This document shows positions 55,101-64,000 of a DNA stretch of 64,000 nucleotides, piece after piece; position 1 is the stretch's first letter, and each line of letters opens with the position of its first letter. This DNA is from Symbiodinium natans. Its lineage: Eukaryota; Sar; Dinophyceae; Suessiales; Symbiodiniaceae. The stretch covers positions 253,501-317,500 of the forward strand of contig CAJNDS010001713.1 of assembly GCA_905221605.1 (NCBI GenBank), read 5' to 3'. The notes under the pieces are model-generated. The model had not been told where the DNA came from. It worked only from the letters and a program-made list of their open reading frames with translations, and made no database searches. A program made the position numbers and the translations under genes.

Positions 55101-55451
55101 GGTGTGCTCCTTCAGGTACTGCTCGTACTGGGCTTTAATGGTTGGGTGGCTGTCGAAATCTGGGTGGTCGTGTGGGGGGGGAGGCTTGTATACTCCTCTC
55201 CCCAGAAGGAATTGTTTCATGTCCTCCTTCAGCTGCTTGTTGCTTTGACGCTGTGCTCCTTGCCCCCCGTGGACCCATTTCCACCGAATCCATTCCTCTC
55301 GAGTCCATTGCTGGGCTTCCTGCTGCTGCTGCTGCTCTCTCTCTCTCTCTCTCTCTCTCTCTTGCAGACTTGCAGAAGCAACCCCGAGGCCAAAAGCCAA
55401 GGTTGACTCAATACTCAATACCCAACCGCAGGTTGGAATCCCCGATCCCAA
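52131..55451 (-). CDS. Large uninterrupted Gln/Pro/His/Thr-rich frame, possibly a mobile-element ORF
   Basis: 1106 codons without a stop; the first in-frame ATG is at 55220 (1029 codons). The start region is an AG-rich microsatellite that may be an exon border. A conserved-looking N-terminus (TREEWIRWKWVHGG, DMKQFLLGRGVYKPPPPHDH) precedes a long Gln/Pro/His/Thr-rich centre with a Trp cluster (WHWEQPWYWQGWGGGEWWQD). A helical C-terminal third (ALHHIDTALADV, GLLARLMPFLVQEEAAIAAQ) follows. No zinc knuckle, reverse transcriptase or other domain is visible. An intron-free 3.3-kb frame is odd beside intron-rich genes, so a retrogene or ORF1/Gag-like protein is possible. The overlapping plus-strand frames are shadows. 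Confidence 0.6.
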   Translation of the reverse strand: MGSGIPTCGWVLSIESTLAFGLGVASASLQEREREREREQQQQQEAQQWTREEWIRWKWVHGGQGAQRQSNKQLKEDMKQFLLGRGVYKPPPPHDHPDFDSHPTIKAQYEQYLKEHTRRIHPAGARPGETWSSEVPTGGAGGEGGREEGGGGRGRPPQRSKDDWAELLNRHKQPRRAEGEGAPRANPPQPQATATLQAGEEEDHTQTPPMPEDTYTFPLAPELPLQPYTELHATPYLSGYWVTIYPPTAEQEAAADAYAAAAAAAGNPAQGMPPCTEGYLYRDDLDPRLWTMHIHETPSRLQLQHIPGGPYRSLEPNTWVQFHTLPGGQTGNWGGPPPETTQQTAEPTQPQAQPETQQPPTHTHAMTHEGEATTTQVSEAPDPTNQQKTEIAQGATSHHQQSIAQGTTNHHQQGTTQEDSQPHMGPEPGHHTVPDPHTQQQPAQQQQEDISGPEPHQQDWSRPHPHQTEEPAQQQNTHTEAPQDTHHTHEPTHPEEAEWHWEQPWYWQGWGGGEWWQDQWTGANSQGYQQQQQPQAQTEDQPYMSQTTTTTTATNTAPMTPETSTPGGGQGPPGGGRGPAQQAQPAEEGTQETVSLVQKNKPHPPKRRAKAAGPKQTEWRAKGGGRQKRLRAATPATPAGPTQESTQSPHLEAMTPRERALHHIDTALADVNPSNGTDTAAHLHACKAILHAAGENLGHQETPPAHRPQLPQSHARQQPHEQPGQTQTTGGEGGRPQKPRTSNPRALELDEAARQTQLLLEQDQGTPTGYMAQHLATIQELIMRGIQRMGGVRRVHDWQIWGGGETAGQVGLELTQQLLHELNTAGDTKERNTDRQQQHQFQAALREILTHIHQAIEAHEVVVEAEWLEPADRDAAPAQRQHPEEEGVTKAHPADVISLAKGGTESHSDRTGPTHHTDSTGVTTARGLLARLMPFLVQEEAAIAAQAINALDDWLHAQWGEPIVLLESQRAGERLAASTEAEAAQTTEDTGEDTPDTIQWPPPPPVMQEQPAAASHTNPESPTEQTTNMTHGRPPHTQTPPSPHPPSHAHHREPTEEFTSSQSEGEEREEWGGKRPRGWGLQRRQHHVQERLDSRRRRTHEGASSD

Positions 55452-56078
55452 AAGGGGCCCCCCTACACCCCCAAACCCTCAACCGCGCTGTCCTTTCGGG
55501 TTCGCGCGATGATGCCCTTCGGCAGCTGCTCGCCCTCTCCATCAGAGGGCGTCTCGAGCTTGGGCTCAGGGGCCCCAAGTGATCCCACAGCCCTACACTC
55601 CAAACGCGAAGGTCCCTTGCTTCCGAAAGGCTTCGCTTTGGCTTGGACGTTTTCGACATTTGGCCCTTTTTGGTGCTTGCCCATTGACCGCTTCTGGGCC
55701 CTGGAGCGTTGGGGCTGCGTTACACGGAGGCTTCAAGGTTCATCGGGTCGGTAGCCTTGTACCACTCGTGCTTGTCACGGACCTCAAAGGCGGGGGTAAG
55801 GCGTTTCAATCAGGGACTCGGGTCCACCAAAATCCCTACGGCTTAGGCTTTTCACCGGGCTTCCCTTCTCCTGTGTGAATCCGCTTCGGCAACTTGACTC
55901 GAGCGGAACGCTCGACCTTGAAGCCCTCAGCCCGAAACCACCCAAGCCAGCCGAGAATCCCAAGCCACATCGGACTGAGCGCAAGCAACAAGGTCAATCA
56001 CTTCGCTTCTCGAAACCTCCGAGCGTGAAACTCTCCGGCCACTCAAGCCCTCACATGCTGGAGCTGCTGGAGCTGGGC

Positions 56079-56585
56079 CCACGGGCGCTGACTCGGATAC
56101 GGTCACCGATCTTGCCGGTGCCCCACTTGTTTTTGCCTTGGTCGCAGAGAACTGGCTTGGGCTGTCTGCTCAGTCCAAAAACGATCCTTTCGATGCCCGA
56201 AAGCCTTAAAAGGAGTGCCTTATCCGGGCTTGCTGTGCTATGAGTCCCAAAGCCCACATTGAACCGAAGCAAGACACCTTCGATGCCTCAGTTACTGCTG
56301 CGCCTTGGCCTGGATTATTTCGGACTTGTTGAACTTTGCATCCCGCATCCCACACATCCAAGCCGTAGGGCTGCCGGAGTTTGTGTTGGACTTGCACAGA
56401 TGCTCGCCTCATCTCGCCTCTCAAAGCCCTTAAGCTGTAATTGCTTGTCACACCTTTACCTACCCTGAACTCGAACTTAAACAGCAAATCCTCTCACACC
56501 CGTAAGCCTCACGGCCACTCTGGGTGCAGGAGCCCAGTCCAATGATGCAGGCCTTGATGATGCCCGTGTTGTCTGCGCAGCGAAC
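56079..56585 (-). CDS. Bacterial/organellar-type ribosomal protein uL14, two internal exons
   Basis: Exon 56585-56534 (VRCADNTGIIKACIIGL) and exon 56136-56079 (KNKWGTGKIGDRIRVSARG) are joined through a Gly split by a GC donor. They read as the core of uL14: the ADN-x-G motif, the CI-x-x-LG strand and the IGD-x-I motif, with a very short loop between. Exon 2 also ends at GC. uL14 sits at the subunit interface of the large ribosomal subunit. The short loop fits the bacterial/organellar form better than cytosolic uL14. First and last exons are not located. Confidence 0.6.
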
Positions 56586-56699
56586 CTTGAAAATATGGCA
56601 TCCAGGATTTGTTACTTGATCCTACAGCAAACTGTAAACCCTAATCCCCTGAGGCCTCGGGCACCTACCCCACCTCCAGTTCATTCCCCTGGCCACCTT

Positions 56700-56800
56700 C
56701 CCATGGCCCCTTAAGTACCCCTCCAGCCGACGGGTGTCCGGGAGCGGACGCAGCGGTAAAATTTGACAATCCCGTGCGTTTTAGGCGCAGTTTCAAATGC
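56700..56800 (-). other. Possible terminal exon of an unknown gene
   Basis: Minus strand reads APKTHGIVKFYRCVRSRTPV then GWRGT and stop near 56711. It is short and basic, in the style of a small ribosomal or nucleic-acid-binding protein. No family assigned. Confidence 0.3.
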
Positions 56801-57029
56801 TGCTGGACTGGCTATGCATGCAAAACCTGAGAAACCACACGTTCTGCTTCTGCTGGAAGCACTAGGTGGTCGGGTCAGGATTACGGGAAGCTTTCGCTTC
56901 GTTCGATGACTGGCAGGATTCTCGCAACTTGACACCCCTCGGGAAGGTGTTGAAATTGTCCAGGATGTTTTGGTGCTGTTGTTTTGAAGGGTCAGAGATC
57001 GGGCTGCAGTGTGAGTTTCTTACCTGGTT

Positions 57030-57284
57030 TTGACCAGGCCCAAAAGAATATCCGATTTAAAGTGGTTCTACGAGTTTGTTCTTGTGCTGCTTCTTTTTTG
57101 CGGAATAATTACAGAGACTGAGAAGGCTTTTTTGGCAGCCCCGACAACGTTGAACGTTGCCGTGCACGGAAGACGGAGGCTGCAGTCAATTACAACATGC
57201 TGGAACACATGGGCGTTGCCCGATCCGACAAGCAGAGCGCGACTACGTGGTGCAAGGCACAGAGCCTTGGGCGACTGGATGTAG
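57030..57284 (+). other. Possible plastid-targeting presequence exon
   Basis: Open plus-strand frame after a CCAG acceptor. Charged start (KRISDLKWFYEF), a hydrophobic run VLVLLLFCGII, then EKAFLAAPTT and a basic region (VHGRRRLQ). A signal-peptide-like stretch followed by an F-x-x-P motif and Arg-rich transit region is how dinoflagellates label plastid proteins. There is no ATG in frame, so a start exon would be needed. Confidence 0.3.
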
Positions 57285-57929
57285 CAGCACAGAGGCCCAA
57301 ATCCCGGCCCTGCCAAATCCTACACCGCTGGGCAGCGTGCAATGGACTGCTTCCACAAGCCCAGCCGAAGTGGGCTGAGAAGGAATGCCATGGCGCTGGA
57401 AGCCCATCAAGGTTGGTACGTGCCTATCCAAGACGAAAATTGAGGTTTGAGGCGCTGGAGAGTCTTTAGGCTGTACGATAGCAACCATGCCACACCACGA
57501 TAGACGCTGCTGCCTGTGAAACTCTGATGCTCTAATCAAGCTGTGTCAAGGTTTAAGAGGGACTGCCGATTTACCACAGGCTCGAGCCCTACAAATTTGA
57601 TGTCAAGAGCCGCGCCTTTTGCTTATGCAATGTGACGACCCCGGACCCAGATCTGCAGGCATGAACCTTCAAAACAACAAGAAGAGAAACACCCAGATTT
57701 ATCCTCAAGGCCTAGCGACCCTCAAACGCGCCCCAAACCCGAGCCTTTCAATCACACCGACGCCCCTACACACCGTAAACCGTCGACCAGCAACTCACAG
57801 ATTAGAGAGGGGTGCGCCTCCTGAAAGAAAGGGTTTCAGGGCTCCGCCGTCGACTTCAGCTGAGGGAACCCAAGGAACCACAACTTGTGAACAGCTCACC
57901 CGACACCACTCTGCTTGCAGGGTTGAGGG

Positions 57930-57998
57930 CTTTCAAGGGTTTAAAGGGTTTTAAGGGTTTAAAGGGTTTAAAGGGTTTAAAGGGTCTAAAGGGGGAGA
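57930..57998 (+). repeat. TTTAAAGGG-type minisatellite
   Basis: About seven units of GGGTTTAAA with small changes. Confidence 0.85.
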
Positions 57999-58087
57999 GT
58001 TTAGGGTTCTAAGTTTCCTTCGGCTAAGGCCACCCACTTCCCGCAGCTGCTAGGATTCTTTGGGGGCCTGGGGCCCAGAGGTTTCTG

Positions 58088-58342
58088 TTGTGTTGGGGCC
58101 CACAGGATGCAGAGCTTCCGCAAGCTTTTCTCACAAGACATACAATCGAGGCGTGTCTTGCCTTTGGTACTCCGAAAGGCAATGAGGGACTAGATCCCCT
58201 TTACACACAAGTAGGCCTCAAAGAGATGATATCAAGCAAGGATAGGAGACGTATCCAAACTATTGAACTTCTCAGGCCTAGTAGGATGATTCAAAGGTTT
58301 GGTGAAGAATGGGCACGGGTACAATGGACAGAAACAGGCTAG
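58088..58342 (+). CDS. Hypothetical short frame or exon
   Basis: 84-codon frame ending in TAG with natural-looking composition (HTIEACLAFGTPKGNEGL, RRRIQTIELLRPSRMIQRF). It may be a terminal exon. No domain, and no support beyond composition. Confidence 0.3.
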   Translation: MCWGPQDAELPQAFLTRHTIEACLAFGTPKGNEGLDPLYTQVGLKEMISSKDRRRIQTIELLRPSRMIQRFGEEWARVQWTETG

Positions 58343-59494
58343 CGATTCAACGTATGCCATCAAGACTGGCCAAGAATGTGTTGTCCAAGAGGCTGCTACG
58401 AGCCCCGACTTCCAAGAGAACGAAATTGATTGAGTGGCTCGGGCATGAATCGAGCAATCGCAACTTGCTTGCCGCCCTTCTTTAGAAGAGGCACCGGATT
58501 TCCAATTAACTAAAACCCAACATGTCGCATGCCTAAACTTCCCTGACAGCCCAGCGACTCCAAAATCGGCCAAATCCCACACAACGGATGCTTGAGTTAC
58601 TGATGACCTATAGCGTGCGATGCGTTCGACAGGAAGACCTCCATCGGATTGTAGTTGCCCGGCACTTCGACGCAACCAGCAAGTATGCTCGGCAGCTAGC
58701 CGAAATCCTAATTCCGATGAAACATGTTGTCAATCCCCGAAGCTCTTGCATCTAGAACATTATCTCCGGTTGAAGCAAGTGGTCGATCGCTGACCCTTTC
58801 CCTGAGGTCCCAGCAGATCGCATGACCAAATGCCCAGATGACTGACCAAAAGAGACTAGCCCATTAGCCCTCATACGAGACATTCTCGAGAAACAGCGCA
58901 ATTTGACAAAAGTCTCGGTCCGGCAGTTGCTATGACAAACCGGCAGCGCGGACGGGGGTCCAGGGCTAGAGTTTTTAGGTCAGCTGATGCGTGGCTGGTT
59001 TGCCTGGGCTCGGAGGGCTATGGTTGGTAGCAGTTGATCACTTCGGGGCTGGCTAGCACAAGAACAACAAGGAATCGCCGTGTTCACTAGAAGCTTTGAG
59101 GGCTGGTCACACACAGCTGTACTTCTGCCGGGGACGCTCGCAATGTGTGGACATCGCCACTCCCCGACTTCTCTTCTCTATGCAGCAGGAGGGCAAAACG
59201 AGCGAATTATGGGAAAACATAACTTGGGTCTCCCACTCGGACCACAACCACCTTTGACAGCCTAACCACCCTTAAAGGGAGGTAATTCTTGGATGTGGCT
59301 TGTGGTCTGGCACCGAGCCCCTGTGGAGCGGTAGACCACAAAAGCTTGCAAACGCACGTGGCTGCTCTTGAGGACGATCCCTAGCAGGGGCCACCGTCGT
59401 TGGAGCCACTGAGGAGGATCCGGCCCAGGTTTAAGGCTTGGGCAGGGCTTTAGGGGCTTCTGTGTATAGCAATGGCAATACTAGTAGTAATAAG

Positions 59495-59660
59495 AATATT
59501 CATACTGATAGTCATCATAATATCATCATAGTAATGATGATGATGATGATGATAATAATAATGATAATAATACTAATCATAATCATCGTAATTGTCATAA
59601 GCATAATCATACTCATAATCATAATCATGATCATAATAATCATAATCATAATCATAAAGG
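59495..59660. repeat. (ATCATA)/(ATAATC)n AT-rich microsatellite
   Basis: ATGATG, ATAATC and ATCATA units over about 165 bp, read as poly-Ile/Met frames. Confidence 0.9.
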
Positions 59661-61644
59661 GCTTTAAGGGCTCCGGATGGCTCCCTGCAAGCTTGCAGCC
59701 CACGTGACTTGCCAAGACATTCAGCAAAATTGACTAACAAGGTCCCACTGAGATGCCCGAACCCTGAGCTGCTAGGGTTGCTTCAAAGGCTCAAGGGGGG
59801 TTCAAAGATGTTCATCCTCTGACTCTGGCAGCCCCAAGCCCAAACTCCTAACCTAGGACCCTACTGGGCTGTGCCCAGTCGCAAAAGCAGATTTTGGGGG
59901 CTCGGGGTTGAAAGGCTTCCCGCTTTCGGGTTTAGGCTTGGGGCTTTAGGGGCTTTAGGGGCTTCAGGAGCTTCATGGGCTTCAGGGGCTTCAGGGGCTT
60001 TCGGGGCTTTAGGAGGTTGAGGTTTCTACTGAGACTTCGGGGCTCATTACAGTGTGGACCTCGATCCAACTGCAACGTCTCACTCCCCAGGCCCCGTGGC
60101 AAGCTTCGGAGGTACAGGTTTAGGGTCTAGGGTCTAGGGTTTAGGGTTTAGGGCAACGTACGAACTTGTAACCTGAACGCTAGACATTGCACACGCAGAC
60201 CCCAAAACCCCAAAAATTCTGGATCCTAAGCCCGGGCTGCATAACTTTTGGAGCATCAGGTTTTTAGCGATGGCCGTGCAAGCTTAGGGCGTACGGTGTC
60301 GGGTCTAGGGTTTAAGGCTTCGGGGTTAGGAGGACCAAGGAGTCCAAGCCATCAACGATTTTTGAATCTCCCTCGCTGTTCCCTGTAAACCTTAGACCGC
60401 TAGACCTTACATACCCTACACGTTGCCGGCTTCATGTAAAATTCTGAGTAACTAAGCCCCTAGTGGTGGTTCAGCGGGCGGGGCCCAAGACGAGGCGCTC
60501 AACATGAGAAAATGGAGCCTTGAATTCGCTGGAGCTTGCTGCTTCGGGCTTTGTGGCTTAGGACTTGAGGGTTTTTTGCATAAATTGACAGCTGCTGTGG
60601 ATCTTTAGATGGACCTCCATCAAGGTGGTTCTAAGAAGAAAGGGGTTCATAAACAGCTAACAGTGGGGTTCAGAGGACTTGGCCAGAGAGGCATCGGAGA
60701 CGACAAGTGCCAGGCGCCTCCACTCCCCTAACCCCGAAACAGCACACCCAACAACGAAGAAACCCGCCTGCAAATCCCTTCGCTGCCTGTGAGAAGCCCC
60801 CACCCGAAGCCAAGAAGAACCAGTCTAGGCTCGGCACCGGCTGATTTCAGCTCAGTTTTGCTTTTTTGCGGAAAACCTCAGACGGCTTAGCAGTCTTGGG
60901 CGCTTAGGCTCACACGGCCTTGACGAGTGTTTGGTCCATGTTTCTGCCAGGGCTGTTAAAGGCTTGTCGGTCTGGTATCCACATGCGAGTAGTGTCTGCA
61001 ACGGGTCGTGCCAGAATGTTCAGAACCCTTGATCCCACTTCCTCATGCTTCGAAGCGTTCCCAACCCTGGAGCTTCATGCAAGAGCCTCCTCCACCGCTT
61101 GATCCCGAAGGTCCCAACTGAAATCGCAAGGGGCTGCACATGCCCTGAAGCCATTAAGGCATACCGGCATACCGGCCTGATTAAGCCATGGATTTTCAGG
61201 GCCTTTTGAGCTGAATCGACGACATAGGCTGAGTCGGTGGCTTGTCGCCCTTCTTCTTGGAAAGCTGCGCAGGGCATGAGGTGCGTTGGTGTCGGCTTTG
61301 GTTTGGCTTTTTGGTCTCGTGCTTTGAAGATTCGCTTCTCGGGGCGCGAGTTCAAGCCACTTTCCACTGCCCGCCTGCGGCAGCAGGATCGGGCACAGCA
61401 CTGCAAGGGCTACTGCCTTGGTCGCTTCAGCTTCGGGTGTGGCCGTTTATGGATTAGGGTTAAGATGTTCCCCCTTCTACTATACCACGAACATAGTACC
61501 CCCAACTATAATCCCGATTAAGGACTGTTAGTATACCGGCGAACATCGCAAGATTAGGGTCGCCTCAGGGATCGAAGCTCTTTACAAAGTCGGGCACCAG
61601 AACCCCCGAGGATGCAGGGCTCGAACATGGCGCGAGCAAAAAAA

Positions 61645-61785
61645 CCCAAATACCCCAAAAACCCCAAAAGCCCCAAAAGCCCCCAAAAGCCCCCAAAACC
61701 CCAAAAACCCAAAAAACCCCAAAAACCCCAAAAACCCCCAAAAGCCCCCAAAAAACCCAAAGCCCCCAAAGTCCTCAAGCCAGAA
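61645..61785 (+). repeat. (CCCCAAAA)-type minisatellite
   Basis: AAACCCC/AAAGCCCC units over about 140 bp; gives a spurious Lys/Pro frame. Confidence 0.9.
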
Positions 61786-62117
61786 GCTATTTCTTCCAGG
61801 GTTTGAGGGTCAGGGCATCGGAAGGCCAGAGGCCCAGCGCCCCAAAGAGCGCAGCTCCAGGTTCAAACTTTTTTTGTTCAAGGGCATTTTGGCTTTTTTT
61901 TAACAACCCTTCACTCCTTTTCGGCATTTTGGGTTTAGGGTTTAGGGTTTAAGGGACCCGGGTTGGAGTTTGGAGTTTCGGGTCTATTGGTTTGGGCTTT
62001 TGTGGCGCTGAAAGGTTGGGGAAGCCTCCTGACTCCTGGCTGTCCTAGGCATCAGGGAGCCCCCACGGCGCCAATTGCCATGCCCTCGGGCGTGAAGATC
62101 TGCTTCTCCTCGCCAAC

Positions 62118-62187
62118 AGGGTTTAGGGTTTAGGGTTTAGGGTTTAGGGTTTAGGGTTTAGGGCTTAGGGCTTAGGGCTTAGGGTTT
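62118..62187 (+). repeat. Interstitial telomeric array (TTTAGGG)n
   Basis: About seven exact TTTAGGG units followed by CTTAGGG variants. Orientation is opposite to the array at 43052-43178. Confidence 0.95.
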
Positions 62188-62429
62188 GACCCTGATGTTG
62201 AATCATACTCTGTCTGATCAACCCTGTCCTGGTCGCCGAACCAAGACCACTGCAGCACCTTCCCAGGGCAGAAATGGAGCTCACAGTTTGAGAGGTTGAA
62301 CAAACGCCGGCCACTTTGGTGTCTTGATCTTGCCCTGGGTGCCTTAGCAAAAAACGTGGCGGCCCCTAGGTTCGCAACCCTAATGCCTAGACCCGTACTT
62401 ACACCCAACACTCGTATGAACTTACACTA

Positions 62430-62547
62430 CTACCACGACTACCACTAGACTACCGCTGGTACCACTACTACCACCACTACCACTACTACCACTACTACTA
62501 CCACTGCTACCACGACTACGACCAATCACCACGACCACGAGCACCAC

Positions 62548-62584
<37 letters not shown>

Positions 62585-62820
62585 TCGAGCTCGAGCTCGA
62601 GCACGACCACGACCACGACCACCACCACCGCCACCAACACCACCACCACCACCACTACCACCAACACCACCAACACCACCACCACCACCACCAACACCAC
62701 CACCACCACCACCACCACGACGACGACCACCACGACGACGACCACCACGACGACGACGACGACGATGACGACGACGACGCCGACCTCGACGCCGACGCCG
62801 ACGCCGACGATTTCAAGCCG
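62430..62820. repeat. (CCA)/(CGA)/(GAGCAC)n microsatellite block
   Basis: About 390 bp of ACC, GAC, GAGCAC and GACGAC units. All open frames across it are artefacts. Confidence 0.9.
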
Positions 62821-64000
62821 AACCAAGAAGAATATGCTCTAAAACAGCATTTTTTCACCCAGAACGATTTGTTCAAAGACTTGCTCTCGTCGTTGCATTC
62901 AACCGATCATCTTCAAAAGAAAGCCAGATGGAATGGCCAAGAAAGTGATGACGTAAGGCTTGGGGCTCTGAGATCCAACATCCTGAACGCAAGGTGCACA
63001 ACTACGGAGCCTTGGCGTTCTCTGAGAAGGACACCTGGAATGAGCAGTCCTGACGAAACACTATTCAAAGCCAACGGGCCTGTGGGCAGTCAGAGTAGCA
63101 GCTGCGTAGCAGCTTTCGACAGCACTGCCGAAAGAAATTGATGGATTGAGGCGTGCTGTGAGGAATCGGCACTTGTAGCAGCCATAGCTACAAGGACAGC
63201 AGGAATCTGATAAAACACATTAGACATATACAGTGGGCAACGATGCGCGACATGCTTTGCGCAACATTTTGCAGTCGGGCGCTTGCCATCCGCGGAACCT
63301 TGAGCTTCATGAACCTCGACCTGCCTGCACAAGCTGCGGTGTCCTCTTTACGTTTCAGAGCCAGGGGCTGAGACATGATACGCTTCGTCCACACCCTGTG
63401 GCATTAGCCCAAGACGCAAAAAAACCCATGTCAGTCCTCCTGGGTACGGTCGCAAAAGAAATCCATCTGCTCAGGCGCTATGGGGACAGACCAGTACTTC
63501 CTGAGGCGAATGGCGACTGCACTTCTCACAAACGAGCCCTTCGGCGATTCCCTGGACTTTGGCCGGAACCCTTAACTTGAACCCCTGGACTTTGCGCTGA
63601 AGGCCGGTTTTGTTGGTGTTTGTAGGCTCTCATGTTGACACAATTGCAGGGAAGCCCCAGATGTTCGGGATGCTCGCGGAATTTTGAGGCACTGTCAGAA
63701 GCTCGGCTGAGGCGGGTGTGGGACATGGACCCAACTCAACGACTGCCCCTGCATCCACATCCAAAGTCCCAGGGACTTTCAGCTCAGGGCCATCTCTATG
63801 CATCAACCTTTTTACCACTAAACCCCTAGAGGGCCCCAACGGCCCTAACGGCCCTTGACCTTCGACACGATTTCAAACTCCACCCAAAATCGCGCCAGGG
63901 GGCATTTGTCCGTACATGAATGCCCGAGCCTTGAGCTGCCAGCAAGGCACGCAAGTTTTGCAAGGAAGGGGTCTTGGGGTTTTGATGGGGACTCGAGGGT

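Larger units (their letters stand above)
58343..64000. other. Host DNA, mostly repeats, unassigned exon-like segments
   Basis: Nothing recognised. Weak coding-like pieces: minus about 61085-61270 (contains CDFSWDLRDQAVEEAL), minus 63090-63200 (contains NVFYQIPAVLVAMAATSADS), and 63440-63560 on either strand. Telomere-like repeats are at 60116-60153. The separately listed arrays make up much of the rest. Confidence 0.4.

Overview
The window is nuclear DNA of a eukaryote, most likely a dinoflagellate of the Symbiodinium type (inference). It is GC-rich and scattered with exact and degenerate TTTAGGG-type telomere repeats, and its genes are cut into exons of about 30-150 bp. Where exons can be joined in frame, the introns often start with GC or GA instead of GT, a habit well known in dinoflagellates. 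The clearest case is a Rab11-type GTPase at the left edge. Its five visible exons join into a near-perfect Rab N-terminus, and all five 5' splice sites read GC.

The centre (10866-31880, 21,015 bp) is an apparently complete integrated DNA virus of the Polinton / polinton-like-virus / virophage realm. It has 328-bp terminal inverted repeats that I find identical base for base, a candidate 5-bp target duplication (AGGGG), and 21 intact genes with no stop or frameshift. Recognisable are a protein-primed family B DNA polymerase, a retroviral-type (rve) integrase, an FtsK/HerA packaging ATPase, a probable double-jelly-roll major capsid protein, a probable penton protein, a large fibre ending in an S74 self-cleaving chaperone, a class-3-lipase-like enzyme, and several zinc-binding and coiled-coil proteins. 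No adenain-type protease is recognisable.

The element carries two promoter grammars. Five genes (polymerase plus small probable regulators) share ACTTAAAGA followed by a TATA-like stretch. Seven genes of the packaging/capsid set have TCTA in an AT-rich context, six of them 10-16 nt before the ATG. The latter is the form of late promoter described for the giant virus CroV and its virophage Mavirus. Perfect AT-rich hairpins sit at most gene junctions, as in the hairpin 3'-end signals of mimiviruses and virophages. I infer a provirophage-like element that could be switched on by a co-infecting giant virus. Its left arm (10.9-13.9 kb) differs: two GC-richer genes, a 6 x 22-bp hairpin array and host-like telomeric repeats.

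The host flanks hold fragments of several multi-exon genes, mostly on the minus strand: Rab11 (77-2001), a fatty-acid-hydroxylase/sterol-desaturase-like protein (7926-8280), unknown genes (6856-6948, 33.1-33.4, 39.8-40.5, 50.8-51.2 kb), a Gly/Cys-rich protein (37.1-37.6), a KH-domain RNA-binding protein (41.8-44.8), an Arg/Ser-Asp-rich protein (48.3-49.1), a bacterial-type ribosomal protein uL14 (56.1-56.6), and a 3.3-kb uninterrupted Gln/Pro/His-rich frame (52.1-55.4). The rest is microsatellites, homopolymers and telomere-like minisatellites in which most open frames are artefacts. Host gene ends are incomplete because short exons outside conserved motifs cannot be placed by eye.
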